64,000 nt of DNA from CAMEGH01 sp052103595 (GTDB lineage Bacteria; Patescibacteriota; Saccharimonadia; Saccharimonadales; Saccharimonadaceae). The stretch lies in the NCBI GenBank assembly GCA_052103595.1, contig JBQEKC010000001.1:558001-622000 (forward strand). The letters run 5' to 3'. Under the pieces are notes generated by a model. It saw only the letters and a list, made by a program, of their open reading frames with translations. It did no database searches and had not been told where the DNA came from. Both the position numbers and the translations under genes were made by a program. Shown here piece by piece: positions 1 through 7,254 of this stretch; positions within the stretch are counted from its first letter, which is position 1, and every line of letters begins with the position of its first letter.

Positions 1-2
1 AC

Positions 3-1721
3 ACTGCACAAGAAAACAAGGGCGAGGACGCTAATGGTCCAGGCACCGCAGAGTACCGCAAAACAAGTGGTGGCTTTGAAGGTGCGCCAAAGGGAAGTCA
101 TGGCGTTACTAGCTACGTTGATGGTGCTGGTAATCGTCAACCTGTTCAATTTACCCATCCTGACGATAAAAAACGTCCAGTCATCGTCTTTATTCATGGT
201 GGCGGCTGGCGCGGTGACGGCAACCAATACGCGCAAGGTTTCCGTGAACGTGTTGCCCGACAAGGCTTTGCATCATTCCGTATTAAATACCGCTTGATGC
301 CAAACGGTGTCTACGGCACCTACAACGATGTCATGAACGCCATCAAACACGTTCGTAACAACGCCGACACTTACAATATTGATCCATCTCGCATTATTAC
401 GTGGGGTGACTCTGCTGGCGGCTCACTCAGTGTTCGCTCTGGTGCATCAGGCAAAGCCGGCACTTCAACTGCTATTGGCTGGTCAGCACCAACCAATGCC
501 ATTCGTGCAGCAATGTACGGTATCAATGCTCCACTCGCGCTTGATCACTCAACTTGTTTTGACACCAGCTTTACACAAGTATTTGGCGATATCGCTGAGC
601 TATGGCGTGGTCAAATGTATCTTTTCCAAGATCCACAACGATTCATGAATATGTCTCCACAAGAAATTACGCAGTTTGCCGACAACACCTTCAAAACACT
701 TAACCTTCTACAAGAAAGTGATGTTATTGGTGGCATTCAATCAAGCCTAGCTGAATGGGGTATCGACGTTGATCGCCTTTCAAACGCATACTCAGTTTCA
801 CGTGACTCAGCAAATCGTCTGAAAGATGCAACCGACAAACTTGATCCAGAAGCAGCTGACAAAGAAACAGAAGTCGACCCAAGCAACACTGATCTTCAAG
901 CATTCAAGGATGACCTCTCTGTTGTTATCGAAGGGCTTGAAACATCTGAAGGTGATAGCAAGACAATCCGCGCTGCAAAAGAAAAGCTTGAACAAATCAA
1001 GTCTGACCTGCCTGAAAAACCAGGTGAAAAGGGTAACATTACTATCGCTGAAGGAAAGCAGCAGGCTCAGGAAGTAATGAACATCTTGCAAAAAGCAACT
1101 GAATCATCAGACATTAACGATCCTGCTTCGTTGATCCGTGAAGTTGGTGAAGCAACCAAGGAAGATCCAAAGAAGGCGTCTGAGCAGCCACCAACAAAAG
1201 ATGACTCACTCCGTGCTCACCTTGCAATGCTTAGCGATGAAGACATGAAGAGTATTAGTGATGCACTCGGTGCTATCCGTGCCATCAACAACACTTTCAA
1301 TGACGACCCCGCATTACAAGCTCAGGTTGAAGGCTTGGCAAGTTCTGCAGAGAAAATCTCATCAGCGCTCAGCCAAAACTCTTCATCGTTCAACACGACT
1401 ACCAACCCTGCGGCAGGCGGCAACCCGCAAACTAACATTGTTGCAAAGATTGCTGAATGCGCAGACAATATCATTCAAACATCGCCTGCACTCTTTGCTG
1501 ACCCGAAATCACCACCAATGTTCTTAGCAAATGCTTCGCACGAGACGGTTGTACCACCACAAGATGCCTACGAAATGCGTGATAAAATCCGTAGCTTCGG
1601 AACTCGTGCAGAAACGTTAATCCTGCCTGGTACAAATCATATGGGCTACGACGAACGCGCCGTAGAGCCAACACTCGCCTTCTTGCGATCTGTTAATCAC
1701 CCAGAACCAATCAATAAGTAA
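3..1721 (+). CDS. Alpha/beta-hydrolase esterase with a large internal insertion (5' partial)
   Basis: The gene enters from the left edge; 572 residues are visible and the start is missing. The oxyanion-hole motif HGGGW lies near visible residue 65, the nucleophile elbow GDSAGG near 135-140 (Ser about 137), and the catalytic His in GTNHMG near 546, preceded by NASHETVVP where an Asp or Glu is expected. This is the layout of the carboxylesterase/lipase (BD-FAE, HSL-like) group. Between the Ser and the acid/His part sit about 280 residues (roughly 202-485) rich in Lys, Glu, Asp, Ser and Gln, with coiled-coil-like stretches and no hydrolase motif. Normal enzymes have only a short lid here. The substrate is unknown. 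Reading frame is open throughout, so this looks like a domain insertion, not decay. It converges on grpE across a shared terminator. Confidence 0.8.
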   Translation, partial: TAQENKGEDANGPGTAEYRKTSGGFEGAPKGSHGVTSYVDGAGNRQPVQFTHPDDKKRPVIVFIHGGGWRGDGNQYAQGFRERVARQGFASFRIKYRLMPNGVYGTYNDVMNAIKHVRNNADTYNIDPSRIITWGDSAGGSLSVRSGASGKAGTSTAIGWSAPTNAIRAAMYGINAPLALDHSTCFDTSFTQVFGDIAELWRGQMYLFQDPQRFMNMSPQEITQFADNTFKTLNLLQESDVIGGIQSSLAEWGIDVDRLSNAYSVSRDSANRLKDATDKLDPEAADKETEVDPSNTDLQAFKDDLSVVIEGLETSEGDSKTIRAAKEKLEQIKSDLPEKPGEKGNITIAEGKQQAQEVMNILQKATESSDINDPASLIREVGEATKEDPKKASEQPPTKDDSLRAHLAMLSDEDMKSISDALGAIRAINNTFNDDPALQAQVEGLASSAEKISSALSQNSSSFNTTTNPAAGGNPQTNIVAKIAECADNIIQTSPALFADPKSPPMFLANASHETVVPPQDAYEMRDKIRSFGTRAETLILPGTNHMGYDERAVEPTLAFLRSVNHPEPINK

Positions 1722-1737
1722 GATTGACTCCATAAAA

Positions 1738-1768
1738 AATACCGCCTCTCGATGGGCGGTATTTTTAT
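1738..1768. terminator. Bidirectional intrinsic terminator
   Basis: A 9-bp stem (AATACCGCC at 1738-1746 with GGCGGTATT at 1755-1763) has A-rich sequence on the left and T-rich sequence on the right. It can therefore end both the rightward esterase and the leftward hrcA-grpE transcript. Confidence 0.85.
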
Positions 1769-1786
1769 CTTAATCGCTACAGGGAA

Positions 1787-2311
1787 TTATTTGTCGCCAA
1801 GTGAATCGGCACGAGCAACCTTCACCATGGCCTGACGAATCATCTTACCGTTTCGTGTATAGCCAGCTTGGAGCTCTTCGGTGATAACCTCATGCTCACC
1901 TTCGGAACCCTCGTCATACTGCACTGCGTAATGTCGATCAGGATTGAACTCGTCTCCAGCTTGGGCACTGATCCGTTCGAGCTGCAGATCACTCATGAGC
2001 TTCTCGAGCTTCTTGGCAGTACCAGCAACGCCTTTTGCCCATGGATTATCTACCAAGTCATCGGGCATATGCGTGATAGCGCGCTCCAACGTATCGATCA
2101 CAGGTAGCAGCTTCACAATCATTGCATCACCGCCCGTTTGACGCGCTGCCGATACTTCTGTTTCGGTTCTCTTACGGTAATTTTCAAAATCAGCACGCAA
2201 ACGCTGTAGATCGAGTGTCAAATCACCATTTTGCTGTTCAAGATCGGTGATTTTATCTTTCTTCTTCATCTTTTTTGCTTCATCTTTTTGCGGTGTGTCT
2301 GGTTGATCCAT
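1787..2311 (-). CDS. grpE: GrpE nucleotide exchange factor of DnaK
   Basis: The 174-residue protein has the GrpE plan: a charged N-terminal tail, a long helix containing RLRADFENYRKR (about 37-48), and a C-terminal beta domain with DEFNPDRHYAV (about 120-130) that opens the nucleotide cleft of DnaK. It releases ADP from the cytoplasmic chaperone DnaK during heat shock. It starts 3 bases after hrcA, so the two are one operon under the CIRCE operator at 3048. Unlike the classic hrcA-grpE-dnaK-dnaJ order, dnaK and dnaJ do not follow; the next gene is convergent. Confidence 0.95.
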   Translation of the reverse strand: MDQPDTPQKDEAKKMKKKDKITDLEQQNGDLTLDLQRLRADFENYRKRTETEVSAARQTGGDAMIVKLLPVIDTLERAITHMPDDLVDNPWAKGVAGTAKKLEKLMSDLQLERISAQAGDEFNPDRHYAVQYDEGSEGEHEVITEELQAGYTRNGKMIRQAMVKVARADSLGDK

Positions 2312-2314
2312 ATG

Positions 2315-3028
2315 TTACAATACCTCCTCTAATGTTTTTGCCACTTGGCGCACAAGCCGAATGGTGCGCGCATAGCTTTGTCTTGTTGGGCCAAGCACGC
2401 CAATGTAGCTCTTGTCGCTGTAGGGCGAGCGGAACCTGCTTACAATCAAGCTAGCGCCACTGGCTTTACCGATCGGGTTTTCTTCGCCGATGTAGACACT
2501 CAGGGGTTCTGTCGGAGCAGCTTCGCGTAACCATGGCTCAAGGTTATCAAGCAATCGTGCCACAGCCTGTGGTGCGTCACCACCATGCATAAATTCTGGC
2601 TGACTAAACAAGTTGCCAATGCCGCTCATATACAGCCGCCCATCAATCGTGGCGATGCCAAGGTTTCGCGTCAATTCCACCAAACTATCGACTGCGCTAC
2701 GAATTGCACGATCAGCCTGACCTTGATAGCTACTGACGCGCGCTTCAATCGCTCTCGCGTTGCGATCAAGTGCTGGCAGCGTTGGCATATAGGCATTTTC
2801 CGTAATTTGGTTCACGTAGTAACGGTAGCCTTTGTCAGTAGGAACACGCCCCGCGCTCGTGTGCGGCTGCATAATTAAACCCATCTGCTCAAGTCGTACC
2901 ATTTCGCTGCGTACCGTGGCGCTACTAATACCAAAAAGCTTTGCCAGAGTAACACTTCCCACTGGTGCAGCGATTTCAGCGTACTGTTCAATGATAGCGA
3001 TAAGAATCTGCGTCTGGCGATCTGTCAT
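2315..3028 (-). CDS. hrcA: HrcA heat-shock repressor (short form)
   Basis: The N-terminus is the HrcA winged helix: MTDRQTQILIAIIEQY, then FGISSATVRSEMVRLEQMGL and the wing HTSAGRVPTDKGYRYYV (to about residue 73). At 237 residues it is about 100 shorter than usual HrcA (near 340), with a reduced dimerisation/insert region and a GVLGPTRQSYARTIRLV C-terminal end. It should bind the CIRCE element 20 bases upstream and repress itself and grpE until GroEL becomes titrated. The ATG lies 6 bases after a TACAAT -10 box, implying a leaderless mRNA. Confidence 0.93.
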   Translation of the reverse strand: MTDRQTQILIAIIEQYAEIAAPVGSVTLAKLFGISSATVRSEMVRLEQMGLIMQPHTSAGRVPTDKGYRYYVNQITENAYMPTLPALDRNARAIEARVSSYQGQADRAIRSAVDSLVELTRNLGIATIDGRLYMSGIGNLFSQPEFMHGGDAPQAVARLLDNLEPWLREAAPTEPLSVYIGEENPIGKASGASLIVSRFRSPYSDKSYIGVLGPTRQSYARTIRLVRQVAKTLEEVL

Positions 3029-3034
3029 GCCTCT

Positions 3035-3040
3035 ATTGTA
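3035..3040 (-). promoter_or_regulatory. -10 box of the hrcA-grpE promoter
   Basis: On the minus strand the sequence reads TACAAT, 6 bases before the hrcA ATG. The -35 region falls inside the CIRCE element, so HrcA binding would cover the promoter. Confidence 0.7.
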
Positions 3041-3047
3041 GCATATT

Positions 3048-3074
3048 TTGGCACTCTATAAAAGGGAGTGCTAG
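3048..3074. promoter_or_regulatory. CIRCE operator (HrcA binding site)
   Basis: TTGGCACTC, a 9-base spacer, then GAGTGCTAG: this matches the CIRCE consensus TTAGCACTC-N9-GAGTGCTAA at 16 of 18 positions, and the two mismatched positions still base-pair as in an inverted repeat (G/T exchange). It overlaps the stop codon of gmk (3071-3073), so the operator is partly coding sequence. Confidence 0.93.
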
Positions 3075-3784
3075 ACTTTCGCTTCGATTGAAGCAAGTAA
3101 ATCACGAGCTGCTAGCCGCGCTAAGTCATCTTTCCGCGTAAAGAGGTCTGGCTTATGAGCAATCTCGTCAGCGATGCGCACCGTTTCATCAAGATTGTCA
3201 TTAATAATGAAGTGATAGTAGGGAACTTCCAACGCCTGTCGTAGCTCTGTAATAGCACTCGCGCGACGCTTTGGCCACTCGGCTTCGAACTCTTCTGGTG
3301 TTGCGTAGCGTTTGCTCAAACGTTCGCGCCAGGTCGTAAAATCTGGCGGCAAAATAAAGACCGCCACCACGTCCTGAGAAAGTTGTTTATATTCCTCTAC
3401 TCCTTGCACATCGATGTCGGTGATGGCAATTTTTCCTTGCTTGTATGCGTCTTCTACCTCTTTTACCGATGTTCCATATACCACCGATCCGTGCACAAAC
3501 TTCGCTTCAATAAACGCTTGCTGCTCAAGCATATCACGTGCTTCATCCATCGAAACAAAATTGTACTCTATCCCATCTGTTTCGAGCACGCCATCATCCA
3601 TGCGCGGTGCTCGCGTCGTATGCGAAATAATATCTTTATAGTCGTCACGTTCAAGTAGTCTGCGCTTGATCGTGTCTTTGCCGGCACCAGAAATTCCCAC
3701 TAATAGTACAATTTTGGTTGATTGAATCAAGGTAATTGCCGCGCGCGACGGTTGATAGTTTGCGATAAGTTCTTGTGTGTCCAT
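3071..3784 (-). CDS. gmk: Guanylate kinase
   Basis: The protein phosphorylates GMP to GDP with ATP in the cytoplasm. The P-loop GISGAGKDT is at residues 30-38, followed by the GMP-binding stretch SHTTRAPRMDDG, IEYNFVSMDEARDM, and ITDIDVQGVEEY (Walker B-like), then the lid region with RLSKRY. An extension of about 22 residues precedes the P-loop strand, and the total of 237 residues is longer than the usual 200-210. It begins 1 base after the lepA C-terminal cistron and shares its last codon with CIRCE. Confidence 0.9.
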   Translation of the reverse strand: MDTQELIANYQPSRAAITLIQSTKIVLLVGISGAGKDTIKRRLLERDDYKDIISHTTRAPRMDDGVLETDGIEYNFVSMDEARDMLEQQAFIEAKFVHGSVVYGTSVKEVEDAYKQGKIAITDIDVQGVEEYKQLSQDVVAVFILPPDFTTWRERLSKRYATPEEFEAEWPKRRASAITELRQALEVPYYHFIINDNLDETVRIADEIAHKPDLFTRKDDLARLAARDLLASIEAKV

Positions 3785-5011
3785 TTAATCCCTTTTTAAC
3801 ATTACCGTAAACGCTTCTGATGGAATTTCGACATTGCCGAATTTCTTCATGCGCTTTTTGCCCTTGGCTTGTTTGGCTAAAAGCTTTTTACGCCGTGAAA
3901 CATCGCCGCCATAGAGCTTGGCGGTGACATCTTTTCGATAGGCGCTGAGGGTTTCGCGCGCGATAAAGCGCCCACCAATTGCTGCCTGCAACGCCACCTG
4001 GAAGTTCTGGCGCGGGATGACTTCTTTTAATTTGGCGGTGATTTCGCGGCCAATTTTTTGCGATTCCGAGCGGTGGCACATAATGCTCAGCGCATCGACA
4101 ATTTCTCCAGCTACGTAAAAATCAACGCGTACCAAATCATGCGCTTGGTACTGCCACAAATCATAGTTAAAGCTGCCGTAGCCGCTAGTAACCGATTTTA
4201 GCTGGTCGTAAAAATCCGTCAGCAAATTGGCCAGCGGCGCTTCAAAACTAATCAGCACGCGCTCATCAATATAACTCAGGTTTTTTTGCTGCCCACGTTT
4301 TGAAACGATCAGCTGAATTACCGCACCAACGTAATCTTGCGGCACAACAATTTCGCCTTTAATCCACGGTTCGCGGATTTCTTCGATCAGGCTCATGTCG
4401 GGCAAATCGGCCGCACTTTTGATATCAAGCTCTTCGCCGTTTGAAAGCAGTACGTGGTAGTCAGTAGAAGGGTTGGTAATCACCAAATCAAGGTTATATT
4501 CGCGCTCTAGTCGCTCACGAATAATATCCATGTGGAGCAACCCCAAGAAGCCAATGCGCACACCAAAGCCAAGCACCGGCGAATTTTCTGGCTCGAATTG
4601 CAAGGCAGAGTCGCTCAGCGACAGCTTCTCGATCGCGTCCTTCAAATCCTGATATTCCTCGTTCGAAACAGGGAAGAAGCCGGCGTACACAAACGGCTGC
4701 ACGTTTTTGTAGCCGGGGAGCGCCTTGTCGGCAGGAGCTTTTTTAAGCGTCACCGTATCGCCCACTTTGGCTTCACGAGTAGTTTTAAGGTTGGTTACGA
4801 TGTAGCCGATTTCGCCCGCCGTTAGCTCGTTATACGGTATCATTTGCGGCTGCAATTTGCCAATTTCAAGCGCCAATCCGTTCGACTCGGTCGCCATCAT
4901 CATAATATCGTCGCCTTTTTTGAGTGCGCCCGAAAAGATGCGCACGTACAAAATCACGCCGCGGTATTCATCGTAATAACTGTCAAAAATCAGGGCTTTG
5001 AGTAAACTCAC
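3785..5011 (-). CDS. lepA: Elongation factor 4 (LepA), C-terminal cistron: domains II to CTD
   Basis: These 408 residues align with LepA from domain II onward: LLKALIFDSYYDEYRGVIL opens domain II, followed by domains III/V with GFGVRIGFLGLLHMDI and the LepA-specific C-terminal domain ending KGKKRMKKFGNVEIPSEAF. It has no G domain; that is encoded by the preceding cistron. The start GTG shares one base with that cistron's stop (TAGTG), and AAGGAGG sits 6 bases upstream inside the first gene's final codons. The arrangement looks built for translational coupling. EF4 acts on stalled or back-translocated ribosomes. Confidence 0.88.
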   Translation of the reverse strand: MSLLKALIFDSYYDEYRGVILYVRIFSGALKKGDDIMMMATESNGLALEIGKLQPQMIPYNELTAGEIGYIVTNLKTTREAKVGDTVTLKKAPADKALPGYKNVQPFVYAGFFPVSNEEYQDLKDAIEKLSLSDSALQFEPENSPVLGFGVRIGFLGLLHMDIIRERLEREYNLDLVITNPSTDYHVLLSNGEELDIKSAADLPDMSLIEEIREPWIKGEIVVPQDYVGAVIQLIVSKRGQQKNLSYIDERVLISFEAPLANLLTDFYDQLKSVTSGYGSFNYDLWQYQAHDLVRVDFYVAGEIVDALSIMCHRSESQKIGREITAKLKEVIPRQNFQVALQAAIGGRFIARETLSAYRKDVTAKLYGGDVSRRKKLLAKQAKGKKRMKKFGNVEIPSEAFTVMLKRD

Positions 5012-5565
5012 TATGCAACCTCCTTCGGCGCGGGAATCTTTTCAATCACTGCGTTCAGTACTGTTTCAACACCCATGCCAGTTTTGGCCGAAATGTGCAA
5101 AATGTCTTCTTCTTTACAGCCAAGCAGGTTGATCACCTCTTTTGAAACGCGCGGAATATCTGCCGCTGGCAAGTCGATTTTATTCAGCACCGGAATAATT
5201 TCCAGCCCTTCTTGCATCGCCAAATACACGTTTGAAAGCGTTTGCGCCTGAATTCCTTGGGACGCATCCACCACCAAAATTGCGCCTTCACATGCCTGCA
5301 AACTGCGCGACACCTCGTAGCTAAAATCAACGTGGCCGGGCGTATCAATCAAGTTCATTTCGATATCATTCCAGCGCATTGTCACTGGCGTAAGTTTAAT
5401 CGTAATGCCCTTTTCGCGCTCCAAATCCATCGAATCAAGCAGTTGCCCCTTCATGTCGCGCTTTTCAACCGTACTGGTTAGCTCCATCATGCGGTCAGCC
5501 AAGGTAGATTTTCCGTGGTCGATGTGGGCAATAATACAAAAATTTCGAATCGCAAGTTGGCTCAT
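5011..5565 (-). CDS. lepA: Elongation factor 4 (LepA), N-terminal cistron: GTPase domain
   Basis: This is a complete translation GTPase domain of 184 residues: AHIDHGKST (G1, about 13-21), EREKGITIK (G2, about 49-57), DTPGH (G3, 74-78), NKID (G4, about 128-131) and SAKTGMG (G5, about 159). It stops with KIPAPKEVA, exactly at the linker to domain II in ordinary LepA. The rest is a separate overlapping cistron. No residue needed for GTP binding is missing. The first gene has a TATACT box at 5575-5580, 9 bases before the ATG. Confidence 0.88.
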   Translation of the reverse strand: MSQLAIRNFCIIAHIDHGKSTLADRMMELTSTVEKRDMKGQLLDSMDLEREKGITIKLTPVTMRWNDIEMNLIDTPGHVDFSYEVSRSLQACEGAILVVDASQGIQAQTLSNVYLAMQEGLEIIPVLNKIDLPAADIPRVSKEVINLLGCKEEDILHISAKTGMGVETVLNAVIEKIPAPKEVA

Positions 5566-5574
5566 ATAAAGGAT

Positions 5575-5580
5575 AGTATA
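5575..5580 (-). promoter_or_regulatory. -10 box of the lepA-gmk promoter
   Basis: Minus strand reads TATACT, preceded by GC (TGCTATACT extended form), 9 bases before the lepA start. Confidence 0.55.
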
Positions 5581-5582
5581 GC

Positions 5583-5616
5583 AAAAATTGGCAGGTAACT
5601 CTAGAGGTGACTTGCC
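5583..5616 (-). terminator. Intrinsic terminator after murJ
   Basis: On the minus strand GGCAAGT (5616-5610) pairs with ACCTGCC (5596-5590) with one wobble, and is followed by AATTTTTGC. It separates ftsH-murJ from lepA. Confidence 0.6.
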
Positions 5617-5621
5617 TGTTG

Positions 5622-7238
5622 CTACATTCTAAAGAAGAAATAGCGCAGCTTGGCAATCACTGGCTTTGTTTCACGAAGCTTCATAATGCGGCTAAAGAAC
5701 AAATAAACCGCGAAACTTGCTAGCACGATCATAATAAAGATTGGCATGGAGGCAATCAACCCGCGGTCAGTCACCTGTAGCGGGAAGGTTGAAACAAGGT
5801 AGTAGGTGACAATCGACATAAACCCAGCAGCACTTGCCATGCGAACCAGCGCGCTCCAGAACGAAGCATTGAACACTGTTTTTAGGCGATGTTGCATAAC
5901 AGCAAACAGAATCGCTACTTCGAAGAATGCCACAATCGCCTGCGCCGCCGCCAATCCGTGTGCACCCAATTGAAGGCTAAAGGTAAACCATACCGCCAAA
6001 ATAATATTGAGTGAAATTGCCACGATAGAAATATACAATGGTGTTTTAGTGTCTTGCTGCGCATAAAAACTACGTGCCGCAATGTGATAGATCGATCGAA
6101 ACAAAATCGCCACCGCAAAGACGCCCAAGATGCCCGCCATGAGCGAATCGCCCCCTTCGTTCAAAAAGCCAATCAAGTACCCCCGCGTAAAGAAGGTGAT
6201 CACCGCCACCGGGAGCGCCAACCATACAATCACGCGAATCACCGAGCGTAGCTCTGCCATAAAGGCATCCATCTTCCCTTCGTTCAGTTGCTCGGAAAGT
6301 TTTGGAAAGGCAGCGGTACTAATCGCCACACCAATCAAATTAATTGGCACCATATGAAGCGACGTCGCTTGCTGATATGCACGCACCGCCCCTTCCGACA
6401 TACGGCTGGTAAGATTCGTCTCCACCAAGCTAACAGCGTAATCCATCCCCTGGTCAAACGAGCGCGCAGGCAGAAGTGAAAGTACTTTTCGAAAGCCTTT
6501 ATTCTTCCAGAAAATCTTCGCTTCGTAATCGAACCCAAGTCCAATCAGCCCAACAGAGCTTACTAACAACTGTAAGATCGAACCAAGCACCACACCAAGC
6601 GCCACACCCATAATGCCGCCATCGAACACTTCGTAACCGAAAATTGTAATGCCACCCGTAAAGAACACGGCGCCGATAATAATACCAATATTGTAAATGG
6701 TCGGTGCCAACGCATAAAACGCAAACCGCCCAACTGCCTGCTGCATACTGGCAATCACTGTAGCGATTGCAAACAAGAACGGATTTACCGCAATTACCCG
6801 CATCATACTTGTGGCCAACGCCATACCTGACTCACTCAAACCTGGCGCAATAATATAACGTAGGAGCGGCTCCGCAAAGATAATAATCAACACGCTCGTC
6901 ACCAGCGTAATCAACGCCATAAAGTTAATGAGACTTGATGATAGTTGCCAAGCAGATTTTTTATTCCCCGTCGCCAAACGCTGGTTAAATACCGGAATAA
7001 ACGTCACGCTTAGCGCGCCCGAAACCAGAATAAAGAACATAAAGTCAGGGACTGTGAAGGCTGCCGTATAGGCATCGATTCCTACTTTGTAGGTTTCGTA
7101 GTACATCCCATTCAGCAAGCGGTCCCTAATGATCCCAAGAACGCTCGAAAGCAATGTCGAGCCCGCCAACAATGCTGCCGCTAGCTGCACCGTAATGCGC
7201 TGATTTAGCTTTAGCACTGCTCGACGAACTCGACCCAT
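5622..7238 (-). CDS. murJ: Lipid II flippase MurJ (MviN)
   Basis: A 538-residue polytopic membrane protein of the MOP superfamily with about 14 membrane segments. The N-terminal LAAALLAGSTLLSSVLGIIRDRLL with its conserved Arg and Asp is the family signature, as is FFILVSGALSVTFIPVFNQ. It should flip undecaprenyl-linked peptidoglycan precursor across the membrane. It follows ftsH by 16 bases with no terminator between, so they are co-transcribed. The MurC-type ligase at 25.3 kb belongs to the same pathway. Confidence 0.9.
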   Translation of the reverse strand: MGRVRRAVLKLNQRITVQLAAALLAGSTLLSSVLGIIRDRLLNGMYYETYKVGIDAYTAAFTVPDFMFFILVSGALSVTFIPVFNQRLATGNKKSAWQLSSSLINFMALITLVTSVLIIIFAEPLLRYIIAPGLSESGMALATSMMRVIAVNPFLFAIATVIASMQQAVGRFAFYALAPTIYNIGIIIGAVFFTGGITIFGYEVFDGGIMGVALGVVLGSILQLLVSSVGLIGLGFDYEAKIFWKNKGFRKVLSLLPARSFDQGMDYAVSLVETNLTSRMSEGAVRAYQQATSLHMVPINLIGVAISTAAFPKLSEQLNEGKMDAFMAELRSVIRVIVWLALPVAVITFFTRGYLIGFLNEGGDSLMAGILGVFAVAILFRSIYHIAARSFYAQQDTKTPLYISIVAISLNIILAVWFTFSLQLGAHGLAAAQAIVAFFEVAILFAVMQHRLKTVFNASFWSALVRMASAAGFMSIVTYYLVSTFPLQVTDRGLIASMPIFIMIVLASFAVYLFFSRIMKLRETKPVIAKLRYFFFRM

Positions 7239-7254
7239 CGTAGTTTCCTATATG

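Noticed and set aside
5005..5020. Sequencing error as the cause of the lepA split
   Set aside because: Not excluded without reads, but AAGGAGG at the right distance and the split at the domain linker favour a real two-cistron arrangement.
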